A DNA stretch of 64,000 nucleotides from Sporomusa sphaeroides DSM 2875 (GCF_001941975.2 NZ_CP146991.1:3159001-3223000); one strand, 5' to 3'. Positions 25,128 through 34,442 are shown, counted from the stretch's first letter. The notes: a model not told the origin generated them from the sequence alone. Program-made: numbers and translations.

Positions 25128-26558
25128 TTAAATTTCATAGGTTTTTATCTTATAATGTAAATTCTGCCGGGAAATATTTAATTCTTTGGCCGTCTTGGAT
25201 ATGTTGCCGGCGTTTCTTAATAAGGCATCCTTAATGAGTCTTCTTTCAATCTCCAGTAAAGTTCCGGAAAAGGTGGTATTGGAAGTTTGCAATTCCGGGT
25301 AACCTGTTTTCGGCTTACCATTGATTCTGTTTTTAAAATGGGGGGGCAAGTGCTTAAATTGCAGGAGTGACTCTTCACTCCCCACAAAATGCATTGCGGT
25401 TTCAATAGCATTTTCCAGTTCCCGTACATTACCCGGCCAATGGTAGCTTTCCAGCAGTTCAAGTAGTTTATCGGCTATCTCACTTATTACCAACCCAAAT
25501 TTACTACTTGCCCGTTTGGCGAAATACCGGGCTAAAAAAGTAACATCTCCCTGCCGCTCTCTCAGTGGTGGAATGTACAGAGTTACTTTGGCTAAGCGAT
25601 ACAGTAAATCAGACCGGAGGATCTCGTCATTATCAATAGAAAAAGGATCGGCGTTGGCAGCACTTATAATCCGGCAGTTTACCGGTGTTTCTTTTTTCCC
25701 GCCTATTCTTCTAATCACCCGGTCCTGCAGAACTCGCAACAGTTTGGCCTGAAGAAAAAATGGCATCGAGTTTATCTCATCTAAAAATATCGTACCGCCC
25801 TCGGCTTGCTCAAACAGGCCCGGCATATCAACAGCACCGGTAAAGGCGCCTCTCACGGTTCCGAATAGCACACTTTCCAGCAGTGTATCGGGAATCGCCG
25901 CACAATTAATCGGCACAAAAGGTCCCTCGGCAAAGGTACTGGCATTATGGATGCCTTGGGCAAAAAGCTCTTTTCCTGTTCCCGTCTCGCCAATAAGCAT
26001 CACGGGAGAGTTATAGCGCGCGAATTTTCGGGCTGTCAAAATAGCTTCGGTTATAGCATTACTTTCGCCGACAATATCACTAAGACAAAAGTTTGCGCCC
26101 GTTGTTTTCGGGTCTTCCTGATTTGTTATCCACTTGTGAATTTCCAGTGTTTTAGCGATGTATTCACCCATAGTCTCCATATTGCGGCCGATTACATACA
26201 TCCCGGCTATCGCATCTTTATAAAAAAACGGGTAAGCATTAAAAACTATATAGGTTTTTCTCCCGTCTCTGAGCAGGTACTGGTATTGCTGGTCGAATAG
26301 CGGCTCACCGGTATCTAATACTTTTTCGCATACATTTTCAGAGAAATCGGGGCAATGATTAAAGGTCTCCTTTTGTGTTCTGCCAACTACGTCCTTCCTA
26401 TCTAGCTTTTCTATTTTTTCAGCCACAGGATTATACAAAACGATGTTATCTTTTTCATCAATAGCCAAAACATATTCATGAATTTTGTCAATAATATTCC
26501 TCAATAATTGATTCTCGCGTTCTAATTCTTCTAACCGGACAACATCTTTCTTCTCCAT
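25128..26558 (-). CDS. PAS-domain sigma-54-dependent activator, probable regulator of mttCB and pyl cassette 2
   Basis: A 476-aa enhancer-binding protein. Residues about 10-130 form a PAS sensor (VLAIDEKDNIVLYNPVAEKI, KTYIVFNAYPFF). The central AAA+ domain (about 165-390) has Walker A GETGTGKE, the sigma-54 contact loop GAFTGA and Walker B GGTIFLDEINS. The C-terminus is a Fis-type HTH (GNISKTAKELNISRQNLHYK). It lies convergent to mttCB, and the only clear -24/-12 promoters I found in the island are those of mttCB and pyl cassette 2, so those are the likely targets. The ligand is unknown; a methylamine or a redox signal through the PAS domain is possible. Confidence 0.88.
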   Translation of the reverse strand: MEKKDVVRLEELERENQLLRNIIDKIHEYVLAIDEKDNIVLYNPVAEKIEKLDRKDVVGRTQKETFNHCPDFSENVCEKVLDTGEPLFDQQYQYLLRDGRKTYIVFNAYPFFYKDAIAGMYVIGRNMETMGEYIAKTLEIHKWITNQEDPKTTGANFCLSDIVGESNAITEAILTARKFARYNSPVMLIGETGTGKELFAQGIHNASTFAEGPFVPINCAAIPDTLLESVLFGTVRGAFTGAVDMPGLFEQAEGGTIFLDEINSMPFFLQAKLLRVLQDRVIRRIGGKKETPVNCRIISAANADPFSIDNDEILRSDLLYRLAKVTLYIPPLRERQGDVTFLARYFAKRASSKFGLVISEIADKLLELLESYHWPGNVRELENAIETAMHFVGSEESLLQFKHLPPHFKNRINGKPKTGYPELQTSNTTFSGTLLEIERRLIKDALLRNAGNISKTAKELNISRQNLHYKIKTYEI

Positions 26559-26690
26559 GGTTAGCCTCCGACATTAATTGTCTTTTTGAATTTCCCAAAT
26601 GAATCAATATATGTAAATTTCTCCCTTGATTTAATATATTCCTCCAAGTCGCAAACTTTTTTATGATGTATACTTATGCTATGGACAATC

Positions 26691-26716
26691 CGATACGCCT
26701 GGATTACCAGGCGATA
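26691..26716. repeat. Palindromic repeat CGCCTGG-ATTA-CCAGGCG
   Basis: A palindrome in GATACGCCTGGATTACCAGG followed by CGATA; a related copy is at 29448-29472 (GATCCCGGATTACCGGGCGA then TATC). The shared core is GATTACC-GGCGATA. Intergenic, function unknown. Confidence 0.5.
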
Positions 26717-26745
26717 CCGCCCCTATCCAGCTAAAATGGAAAAAG

Positions 26746-26780
26746 AGCCGGTCGAGGTGATAAAACCACTCCGACCGGCT
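26746..26780 (-). terminator. Terminator of the metallophosphoesterase gene
   Basis: 14-15 bp stem (AGCCGGTCG.../...CGACCGGCT) and CTTTTTCC on the minus strand, about 40 nt past the stop. Confidence 0.8.
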
Positions 26781-26817
26781 TGCTGTTACTGCTATTCCAA
26801 TTACATATTCGATTTTC

Positions 26818-27936
26818 CTATTTATCTCCATACGACCTAAATTCCTTACAATTTTCCGGTTTGTTTAACTTGCAGGTATGGCCTGCTATCTCATTCTCCA
26901 GCATGTATTGATAAAGCTTCCAGCACTTGCAATTATCACTTTGGGGACATTGCTCACCATTGCCGCAAGCCATAAAATTTTCTTCTCCATCGGTTTGATG
27001 ATTTATAATTTTTTCAGCCAATATCTTAAATTCTCTTTTTCGCCGATACTCTTTTTTCCATTCCAGTTCATTCCAGTTCAGCCCCGCCAACGGGTAGGTT
27101 ATATGTCTGCCTTCTTGATCCCACTGGTCAATCAGCGCTCCGGCTTCCTCATATGTCGGCTGTTTCATATCCGGAAAGGCTGCTTTGAACTTACTCCTGT
27201 ATTTTTCTATCTTCCAATCTCGCGGCTCCGGGTCTTTGGGCATAAATACATTTTCCTGCAATACCACTATTCTATCATTCAATACTGTAAATTTACCGAT
27301 GGTTTTGTTTGTATGGAAATGACCAAAAAACCAGTGCTTAAACCTGATGTTTTTCTTAAAATAATTCAGCATTTCACTGGTAGAATCATTGATTTTGTCA
27401 CCAAAAAAACTATTAAGCTGACCGATTATATCCCGGGGAGCAGTATGTGTTATTACATAGTCCACAGTCATATCATGCTTTTCCAGGTTTTTGATGCCTT
27501 CTTCAAATTCGCGCCGGCTAGGTATTTCCTCTCTCCACCACGAGATAAATTCCTTCCTGAATTGTTTATCTACTGATTCGGCACCGCCAAATGTGAAGAT
27601 TTTTTTCCCTTCAATTGTAAACACCTGGCCCCGCATTAAATGAATTACAGATGGCCTTATTTGATGGATCTTGCCACCGTTCCAGTCCATGATAGGGAAT
27701 TGATACAGAAGATCAAAGTTTTCGTGGTTGCCGTCTACAAAAAGGGTGGTAAAATTCCTGCTTTCCAACCAATCCAAAAGCCATTCATCCTGTTTGCCGC
27801 CTGACCAAATACAGCCAAAGTCACCGGCAATTATGACATAATCATTCTTCGTTAATTCCCTTTGCACCGGGAAGTTTTTTGTACTTAATTTGGCCTTATC
27901 GATTTCTCCATGCAAATCCCCGGTTATATAAATCAT
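26818..27936 (-). CDS. Calcineurin-like metallophosphoesterase with Cys-rich C-terminus
   Basis: A 372-aa protein with an N-terminal di-metal phosphoesterase domain (about 1-235): GDLHGE, IIAGDFGCIW, DGNHENFD, TAPRDI and GHFHTNKTIG give the metal ligands in family order. A separate C-terminal part (about 240-372) ends in a cluster of about eight Cys (MACGNGEQCPQSDNCKCW, then HTC and ENC), which may bind zinc or an iron-sulfur cluster. Substrate not predictable. Monocistronic; promoter region 27937-27979 is short. Confidence 0.75.
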   Translation of the reverse strand: MIYITGDLHGEIDKAKLSTKNFPVQRELTKNDYVIIAGDFGCIWSGGKQDEWLLDWLESRNFTTLFVDGNHENFDLLYQFPIMDWNGGKIHQIRPSVIHLMRGQVFTIEGKKIFTFGGAESVDKQFRKEFISWWREEIPSRREFEEGIKNLEKHDMTVDYVITHTAPRDIIGQLNSFFGDKINDSTSEMLNYFKKNIRFKHWFFGHFHTNKTIGKFTVLNDRIVVLQENVFMPKDPEPRDWKIEKYRSKFKAAFPDMKQPTYEEAGALIDQWDQEGRHITYPLAGLNWNELEWKKEYRRKREFKILAEKIINHQTDGEENFMACGNGEQCPQSDNCKCWKLYQYMLENEIAGHTCKLNKPENCKEFRSYGDK

Positions 27937-28284
27937 TGTAAATTCTCCCCGTTCAGGTTTAAGTAGAACATTCTTCGAGTCAAACCGTTACTACGCTCTC
28001 TATTATAGCAAAATTAACAACTTTATCATATATTTCCGCTATTATGTGGACAAAGACGGGAATTAACCCTGAGGCCGGCGCTAGCATTGATGCCACCCAT
28101 ACCATAGCCAACACCGTCAAAAAAATGCCCGAACGGGTCATTTCAGTGGTTTCGGACCGTCCCCTTGTGCGTATAAGTGGGTGCTCATCACTCATTTCCG
28201 CCAGTAGTATAATAGCATAAGCAGTCACCTGAGCTATTGACTTAAACTGGTAATGCTTTTACAATATTGCTAGTATGTTAACAA

Positions 28285-28764
28285 TTGAGCTTGGGGAGGC
28301 TGACAGAGATCACGCACAATGATATTTCGGATAGTTATTTTTCAATACGTACGCTGATTGAACTGACAGTATTCCAGGATAATTTAGATGATGTTTTGGA
28401 GATGCACTTTTCACGGTACGGTTTATCCAGGGCTAAGTTTAGTGCTTTAATTCAGTTATATATGACCGGAGGAGGAGGCCTGACACAATCAGAATTAGGT
28501 AAAAAGCTGCTGGTTTCCCGCGCCAATATCACCAGACTGATTGATCGGTTAGAAAAAGAAGACCTGGTGGTTCGCAAGACTGATCCTGTCGATAAAAGGG
28601 CTTTTCAACTGTATCTTACAGACCGGGCCAATATTCTCATGCATGCTTTCGTTCCCGTTCATAACCAGTATGTACATAAGCTCATGTCCACACTTGATAC
28701 AGATGAAAAAAAACTGCTGATTTCTTTGTTGGACAAGTTGAAAAAAGGGTTGGAAGAAGTGTGA
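28285..28764 (+). CDS. MarR-family transcriptional regulator
   Basis: A winged-helix regulator of about 159 aa. The core is LTQSELGKKLLVSRANITRLIDRLEKEDLVVRK then DKRAFQLYLTDR (wing), flanked by the dimerisation helices (RTLIELTVFQDNLDDVLEMHF and a C-terminal pair). The N-terminus is uncertain: the TTG at 28285 has no good ribosome-binding site and the GGGGAGG at 28292-28298 lies inside the frame, so a slightly later non-ATG start is possible. An imperfect TTG-TTAAC-type palindrome just before the gene resembles the palindromes at 29364-29409, suggesting autoregulation. Confidence 0.82.
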   Translation: MSLGRLTEITHNDISDSYFSIRTLIELTVFQDNLDDVLEMHFSRYGLSRAKFSALIQLYMTGGGGLTQSELGKKLLVSRANITRLIDRLEKEDLVVRKTDPVDKRAFQLYLTDRANILMHAFVPVHNQYVHKLMSTLDTDEKKLLISLLDKLKKGLEEV

Positions 28765-28870
28765 GCTTCAGGTAAATAAATACAAATGTATAAAAGCAGA
28801 GGCAAAATTGTCCCTGCTTTTATACATTGGTTAGGCCGATAGTTGGTCGACGTTGCTTTATCGGATTTTG

Positions 28871-29272
28871 TTAATCAGCGATATTCATTTTGCCTAGTGT
28901 ATCTTCTCCCCAAAGTTTGATCAGAATCTTACCATTTTCTCTAAACCCATGGGCAAGTTCACAGTGTCTTAATATGGCAAAATTTCTTTCCAACTGTAGC
29001 TTAGTCAAACTGAGTTTATTCATAATTTGCTCAGCAGTAACCGGACCTTCGGCCTTAATGTAATCGTATATGCTTTTTTGCAGTTCGGTCAACCCATCGG
29101 TGCCTTCCTGCCCAGCCATCTTACGGGATAATTTGGCACTGTGCACAGCGGCAACGTCACAGGTACGTGGGGGCTCCAGCCTTTCAAGATAGCAATCCTC
29201 ACAAAGCAGTTGGTTCCGATGCAGGCATTGTTCTCCCTCAGGGATTTCATTATTACATTTGGTACAGAGCAT
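28871..29272 (-). CDS. Zinc-ribbon/winged-helix small protein
   Basis: A 133-aa protein beginning MLCTKCNNEIPEGEQC, then LLCEDCYLERL (C-x2-C ... C-x2-C zinc ribbon, about residues 3-35), followed by a winged-helix segment (TELQKSIYDYIKAEGPVTAE, QIMNKLSLTKLQLERNFAIL). ATG 29272 is chosen on AAAGGAAGG. Long palindromes lie in its promoter region and match a MarR-type operator, so it is probably controlled by the MarR protein encoded next to it. No known family name recognised. Confidence 0.65.
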   Translation of the reverse strand: MLCTKCNNEIPEGEQCLHRNQLLCEDCYLERLEPPRTCDVAAVHSAKLSRKMAGQEGTDGLTELQKSIYDYIKAEGPVTAEQIMNKLSLTKLQLERNFAILRHCELAHGFRENGKILIKLWGEDTLGKMNIAD

Positions 29273-29363
29273 AATTAGCCTTCCTTTCATACTGTAGTCT
29301 GTTGTTATTCATTTGTTGCTATAAATTGTTTTTCTTTTGGAGGTGAGCTCATTGTTGTAAAAC

Positions 29364-29409
29364 GTTAGCATGCTAACAAATAAATGTTAATATATTAACA
29401 TTTATTTGT
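29364..29409. promoter_or_regulatory. Tandem palindromic operator (14 bp and 34 bp)
   Basis: 29364-29377 is the perfect palindrome GTTAGCATGCTAAC. 29376-29409 is a perfect 34-bp palindrome whose centre is TGTTAATATATTAACA. The centres are 22 bp apart, two helical turns, and both carry GTTA...TAAC. It lies upstream of the zinc-ribbon gene and 0.6 kb from the MarR gene. The remainder of 29273-29667 shows no gene. Confidence 0.75.
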
Positions 29410-29667
29410 CAATTACTTCTTGGCAATTTATTGAGGGAAGAGTTTTTGATCCCGGATTACCGGGCGATATCAAAAAAAACCTAGATATAGCCCTGGTACA
29501 ATCATCACGAAGTCTTTTAATCGCGGGATATTAACTAAGTCTTCCGCATCATACCTTTATGCACTATCCTAAATAGTTTGATCACTGAGTTTGTAAGCAC
29601 TACGCCCCATGGAAGTAATGCAATTAATCCTATGCTGATCCCCATCATAGAATTTAAAGTATTAAAT

Positions 29668-29703
29668 AAAGAGAAGACTTTGCCGCGGCAAGGCCTTCTC
29701 TTT
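29668..29703 (-). terminator. Hairpin downstream of the antiporter gene
   Basis: AAAGAGAAG...CTTCTCTTT outer stem with an inner CTTTGCC/GGCAAGG stem; T-rich on both sides. Acts for the antiporter gene on the minus strand. Confidence 0.65.
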
Positions 29704-29712
29704 TTATCCAAT

Positions 29713-29755
29713 GACTTAGATTCAGATGGGGTTAAAATCCCATCTGAATCAAGTC
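29713..29755. repeat. Dispersed palindromic repeat, copy A
   Basis: Stem from GACTTAGATTCAGATGGG to CCCATCTGAATCAAGTC around GTTAAAAT. It matches 54476-54519 at the core TTCAG-TGGGGTTAAAA-CCCA-CTGAA and in the flanking GACT/AGTC. Confidence 0.65.
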
Positions 29756-29773
29756 TCATTTATTAATCTGCTG

Positions 29774-32056
29774 TTACAGCAAGTCGTCTTTGGCCAATTT
29801 CCCGGCCATTTCTTGTGTACCTAAAATCCAGACCAAATCATTTTCCTGAAGGTGCATATTAATATCCGGAGCCAGAATGGGGTAAAGATTTCGTTCTAAG
29901 CCAAGCAGAAACCCGCCCCACTCGCTTTTTATCTTAGAGTCTTTAATCGCCACACCTGACAAGTCAGACTCCTTTTCAACAGTTACGGCATAGCAAAACA
30001 GCTGGTCATCTTCAGCATAGGCTTCCTGATTTTTGATAAACTCCCGCAAGGTCGCATACATGCCGTCTGCCTTTTTATCTAATTCAACCTGCGTTAAAAT
30101 AGCAAAAGAATCGAGCATTCTATCGCTGCCAGCAACAAAAACGATATCGTTTGCCCGGATATGTTCCGATCCTTCCGGAATATTAATATGTTTGCCACCC
30201 CGAATAATTTTAATAACCTTCAGCTTTGAATGTTCGGTGCCCGGCAAATTGGCTAATGTTTGATCTAAGACGGCAACTTGGTCACTGCACCGGAACTTAC
30301 TGACGTAAATCCGCTCATCCAGCCAGCTGTGGCCAATATCTTTCCCTTTTCTTGCCTCTAATTTTCTTTCATTAAAGTTAGCCAAAAAACGCGCTTCTAT
30401 TTTTAAGTACGGATTAATAAGCCAGTCGGAGCGGGCGATAAGAAATACCAGCCCGACAGCTATTGCCAATATATATGGCGTAGACAACTCAAGCATAATG
30501 GAAATGGGAAGCATAACCAAAAAGAGTAACGTTCCCTTCCTTAGTAAAAGCAGCATGATCAAAGGCAAATGGTTTGTTGCGCTTTTAAACCACAGCGGGA
30601 TAAAATATTCATTCTTTCTGAACAAACATTGTTTAAGAAATGGCGCCATCAGTATTAGAGTAACCAGCGTTGCCAATATGTCCGCAATTTTTGGCGGCAG
30701 ATGCGCCGCTAAAAATGGTTCCAGTAATGAAGTCCCTGCCAAAATGATTCCCAGCATAATAACACTGTAAAGTATCAAACGGGAAAAATACTTTTTAAAG
30801 AAAGCAACCCAGTCGCCGTCTTTTTCAGTTTCAGACTGATTTTCTGAGGTATGTCTGTTTAGATATTTAGAAACTTTATTGGGAAGATATTTGTCTAAAT
30901 AGTAGTAGCTCCCCTCGGCCGCCTTGATAACAAACGGCGTGGTGAATGTCGTAATAACCGAAACTGCAACGACAATCGAATAGATATAATCACTGATTAC
31001 TCCCAGCGATATGCCTAACGAAGCGATAATAAACGAAAACTCCCCAATTTGTGCGAGTGAAAAACCGCATAATATCGCCGTTTTTAACGGTTGCCCCGAA
31101 AGCAGTACGCCTAATGACGAGAGCGCCGCCTTACCGAAAATCGTGGCGATTGTAATAAGCACGATTGGCCCTGCGTACTTTACGATGAGCGCCGGGTCGA
31201 CCATCATACCGACCGAAATAAAAAATACGGCGCCAAATAAATCTCGTATCGGTTTATTAATATGCTCGATTTTTTCAGCATGAATAGTGCCTGCCAGTAA
31301 TGAACCGGCCAAAAAAGATCCCAGCGCCGAAGAAAAGCCCAGATGATGGGCTAAAAAAACCATGCCAAAACAAATGCCCAGCGACACAATTAACAATGTT
31401 TCGTCATTCATCAGGTTTTGCACATCTTTGAGTATCGTGGGTAAAAGATATATCCCTAAAATCAGCCAGAGAGCCAGGTAAAAAATCATTTTCAGCAAAT
31501 GCACGGCCAGCTCGCCGCCGGAAATTCCCTGACTGACAGCAATAGTCGACAACATGACCATCATAAAAATGCCGGCAATATCTTCAACAATTAGTGTGCC
31601 AAATACCAGTTCAGTAAATTTCTTCCCTTTTAAGCCCAAATCCTCAAAGGCTTTGATAATAATAGTTGTTGACGACATCGACAGCATGCCGCCGAGAAAT
31701 ACGCTGTTCATAACACTCCAGCCCATCAACTGGCCACAGACAAAACCAACCGCCAACATGGAAACAACTTCGGTAATTGCCGTAATAATTGCCGTACCAC
31801 CGACAGAAGCTAGTTTATGTAAATTAAACTCCAGCCCCAATGAGAACATCAGGATAATAATGCCGATTTCACTCCAGGTACTAATACTTACTGTATCGGT
31901 AACTGCCGGAACCAGTGTAAAATAAGGCCCAACCATAAAACCGGTAATAATATACCCTAAAACCAAAGGCTGCCGGAACCGCTTAAAGATCAGCGTCATA
32001 ATCCCAGCTACCAGCAGCATGAGAGCTAAATCGGAAATAAGCTCAGGTATGTGCAT
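29774..32056 (-). CDS. CPA2-family monovalent cation:proton antiporter with RCK_C domains
   Basis: A 760-aa inner-membrane protein. About 12 membrane segments cover residues 5-390 (GIIILMFSLGLEFN, STTIIIKAFEDLGL and SALGSFLAGSLLAGT are typical of the Na+/H+ exchanger fold), a second hydrophobic block covers about 420-540, and the C-terminal third holds two TrkA-C-like regulatory segments (KLKVIKIIRGGKHINIPEGS, then LGLERNLYPILAPDINMHLQ). K+ or Na+ efflux in exchange for protons is inferred. ATG 32056 was chosen (GGAG at 7 nt). A 25-codon open frame with its own ribosome-binding site precedes it at 32182-32259. Confidence 0.85.
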   Translation of the reverse strand: MHIPELISDLALMLLVAGIMTLIFKRFRQPLVLGYIITGFMVGPYFTLVPAVTDTVSISTWSEIGIIILMFSLGLEFNLHKLASVGGTAIITAITEVVSMLAVGFVCGQLMGWSVMNSVFLGGMLSMSSTTIIIKAFEDLGLKGKKFTELVFGTLIVEDIAGIFMMVMLSTIAVSQGISGGELAVHLLKMIFYLALWLILGIYLLPTILKDVQNLMNDETLLIVSLGICFGMVFLAHHLGFSSALGSFLAGSLLAGTIHAEKIEHINKPIRDLFGAVFFISVGMMVDPALIVKYAGPIVLITIATIFGKAALSSLGVLLSGQPLKTAILCGFSLAQIGEFSFIIASLGISLGVISDYIYSIVVAVSVITTFTTPFVIKAAEGSYYYLDKYLPNKVSKYLNRHTSENQSETEKDGDWVAFFKKYFSRLILYSVIMLGIILAGTSLLEPFLAAHLPPKIADILATLVTLILMAPFLKQCLFRKNEYFIPLWFKSATNHLPLIMLLLLRKGTLLFLVMLPISIMLELSTPYILAIAVGLVFLIARSDWLINPYLKIEARFLANFNERKLEARKGKDIGHSWLDERIYVSKFRCSDQVAVLDQTLANLPGTEHSKLKVIKIIRGGKHINIPEGSEHIRANDIVFVAGSDRMLDSFAILTQVELDKKADGMYATLREFIKNQEAYAEDDQLFCYAVTVEKESDLSGVAIKDSKIKSEWGGFLLGLERNLYPILAPDINMHLQENDLVWILGTQEMAGKLAKDDLL

Positions 32057-32181
32057 AAACATACTCCTTTCAAAAATAGTAACAATTCGTTAAGCCAGTA
32101 TATTCATCTCGGCATATTGCCTGGTAAAAATTCCCTCAACTGTATGTGTTCCGAATAAATAGTATGACGTATTCGGCTTCT

Positions 32182-32259
32182 TCATACACGGAAAAGAAAA
32201 TTTTTCCCAAACATAACCAAGGACGATGTCAGGGGGGACAACTCTTCTGATTCAGTCAT
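32182..32259 (-). CDS. Short upstream open reading frame (25 aa) before the antiporter
   Basis: Starts with ATG five nt after GGAGGT and encodes MTESEELSPLTSSLVMFGKN plus five residues. A promoter-like TTGAGA with a 17-19 nt spacing to TGTATACT lies just upstream. It ends about 125 nt before the antiporter start. A leader peptide or a gene remnant; no homology recognised. The rest of 32057-32768 contains the 32504-32530 hairpin and AT-rich promoter sequence. Confidence 0.35.
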   Translation of the reverse strand: MTESEELSPLTSSLVMFGKNFLFRV

Positions 32260-32503
32260 TTCCTACCTCCACTATAAGTATACAGCATCAATATATAATT
32301 TTCTCAAATTTTATTTCCATATTTTCGCAAAATTAGGGTAGCAACAACGCCGCCCCACCTGACACCCAGAAAGTAATGTCAATTATACTACTATTTACCA
32401 CTAGACATCAATCCCTTTATAGTACTAAATAAGGCGGTTTATTATGTGATAACTGCTCTGGAAAAGCCGAATTGAACTACCTATGCTATATTTCTCTCAG
32501 ACA

Positions 32504-32530
32504 AACACGCAGGGACGGTTGCTGCGTGTT
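32504..32530. repeat. Hairpin with GGGACGG loop, dispersed repeat family
   Basis: AACACGCAG / CTGCGTGTT perfect 9-bp stem around GGACGGTTG, followed by TTTATA. Half of the same motif recurs at 34203-34222 (AACACGCAGGGACGGTT). Confidence 0.55.
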
Positions 32531-32768
32531 TTATACTTTGAGGACAATAGTGACGGTTTTACCTTTTGCCAGGACAAAATTTAAACATTTACAAAATGGT
32601 AATGCTATGATATTTTAATATTAGGTCCTAAGATTTGGTACTATGAAAGGTGAATTTTTTTATTCTCTATTTACATTATCCTAAATCTTGGCCAGAAAAA
32701 CCGGATGACACGCGGCAGCAATCATCATAGGAAAGACTATTTTGTCACGACAAAAAAAGGAGAATATC

Positions 32769-34103
32769 ATGGAACCAACCAATAATGCAACAACACTACC
32801 AGCTAATACTAATAAAAAACCGTTTTACAAATCCCTCCACTTTCAGGTTTTCCTAGCCATCTTCTTAGGCATAACCTTAGGCCATTTTGCTCCCGACACC
32901 GGGGCTGCAATGAAACCGTTAGGGGATGCCTTCATTAAGCTGATCAAAATGATTATTGGGCCGATTATATTCTGCACCATCGTATCCGGAATCGCCGGTA
33001 TGGATGATATGAAGAAGGTTGGCAGAGTAGGAACGAAAGCGTTAATATATTTTGAAGTTGTAACGACATTTGCGTTGATCATGGGTTTAGTAGCTGTGAG
33101 CTTATTAAAACCTGGGGCAGGCATGAATGTAAATGTATCAGCTTTAGACACCAAAGATATTGCTGCATATACAACTGCAGCCAAATCTCAGAGTACAGTG
33201 GACTTTTTTATGAATATTATTCCCAACACGGTAATAGACGCGTTTGCCAAAGGGGATATACTTCAGATTTTGCTGTTCTCGGTAATGTTCGGGGGAGCCT
33301 TGTCTGCCATGGGGAAAGCAGGCAAGACTATATATGGAATTATTGTCGAGATAACCCAGGCCCTCTTTAAGATGGTGGACATGATTATGAAAGCAGCGCC
33401 GATTGGCGTTTTTGGCGCTATGGCATTCACAATAGGTAAGTACGGCATAGCCTCTCTTGGTCCGCTGGGCAAACTATTAATTGTGTTCTATCTAACCTGT
33501 CTGGCATTCGTTTTTTTGGTTATTGGACCTATTGCTAAATGGACCGGATTCAGTATTATAAAGTTTTGCTCTTATATTAAAGAAGAATTGCTCATCGTAC
33601 TTGGTACATCCTCTTCCGAAAGTGTGCTGCCGCGCATGATGGAAAAGCTGGAGAAGCTCGGCTGTTCAAAACCGGTTGTCGGCCTTGTCATTCCGACAGG
33701 CTACTCATTTAACTTAGACGGCACTTCCATCTATTTGACAATGGCTGCCATCTTCCTGGCGCAGGCCACAAATACGGATCTTACCCTAATACAGGAAATA
33801 ACAATATTGGCTGTGCTGCTTTTAACCTCCAAGGGAGCTTCCGGTGTTACCGGCAGCGGCTTTATCGTTCTGGCTGCCACCCTATCGATTATACCGGGGA
33901 TTCCGGTAGCAGCTCTCGCCGTTATATTCGGCATCGATCGTTTCATGTCAATGGGTAGAGCATTAACCAATCTAGTCGGTAACGGTGTTGCAACAATTGT
34001 TGTTTCCAAGTGGGAAAATGAACTGGATTTCGCAAAACTCAAACAAGAGTTAGAACGTGGAAGTGACAAAAATGGATCGCAAACCAATGATATGAACAAA
34101 TAG
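32769..34103 (+). CDS. dctA: C4-dicarboxylate:cation symporter (DAACS family)
   Basis: A 444-aa membrane transporter for succinate, fumarate or malate driven by H+ or Na+. Family hallmarks: [20 protein letters not shown], the serine-rich re-entrant loop [40 protein letters not shown] (substrate and cation site), and [20 protein letters not shown]. The close fit to DctA points to C4-dicarboxylates rather than glutamate. ATG 32769 lies 6 nt after GGAG; the upstream in-frame start is unsupported. Stop is TAG. Single gene with its own terminator. Confidence 0.88.
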   Translation: MEPTNNATTLPANTNKKPFYKSLHFQVFLAIFLGITLGHFAPDTGAAMKPLGDAFIKLIKMIIGPIIFCTIVSGIAGMDDMKKVGRVGTKALIYFEVVTTFALIMGLVAVSLLKPGAGMNVNVSALDTKDIAAYTTAAKSQSTVDFFMNIIPNTVIDAFAKGDILQILLFSVMFGGALSAMGKAGKTIYGIIVEITQALFKMVDMIMKAAPIGVFGAMAFTIGKYGIASLGPLGKLLIVFYLTCLAFVFLVIGPIAKWTGFSIIKFCSYIKEELLIVLGTSSSESVLPRMMEKLEKLGCSKPVVGLVIPTGYSFNLDGTSIYLTMAAIFLAQATNTDLTLIQEITILAVLLLTSKGASGVTGSGFIVLAATLSIIPGIPVAALAVIFGIDRFMSMGRALTNLVGNGVATIVVSKWENELDFAKLKQELERGSDKNGSQTNDMNK

Positions 34104-34137
34104 GGGTTTCCGTCTGGAAGTCTTTCTCATGGAACAC

Positions 34138-34177
34138 AAAGACACGTAAATTTGACAAACGTCATTACGTGTCTTTT
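34138..34177 (+). terminator. Terminator of dctA
   Basis: 12-bp perfect arms (AAAGACACGTAA / TTACGTGTCTTT) and TTTTCTT, 35 nt past the stop. Confidence 0.88.
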
Positions 34178-34442
34178 CTTATCTCATCTATTCACGCAAG
34201 ATTTTGGAACACGCAGGGACGGTTATTGTCTTCCTGCTATTCCACCTTCCTGCCTGGGCAGGTTTCTTCTGGAATAAGTCGAATTAGTATAGGATTAGCA
34301 CGAGGATATGGAATGGAGAAATGGAATAAAATAGCTGATGGACACAAATGGAAGTGTTAGTTGCTGCCATATACTCAAGTACTGGGAAAACAAAGGGATA
34401 TCAGCAAGGCAATCAAAAAATACAGATGGGAGGAACTTTATC

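Noticed and set aside
27980-28228. Minus-strand 82-codon frame with a hydrophobic stretch, divergent from marR
   Set aside because: GTG start without ribosome-binding site, overlaps a dispersed ACCGTCCCC-type repeat; not enough support to call it.
29535-29759. Minus-strand 74-codon frame
   Set aside because: Most of it is the two hairpins at 29668-29755; no ribosome-binding site.
32057-32280. c-di-AMP (ydaO) riboswitch before the cation antiporter
   Set aside because: Expected because of the gene type, but the conserved core sequences could not be found by eye.
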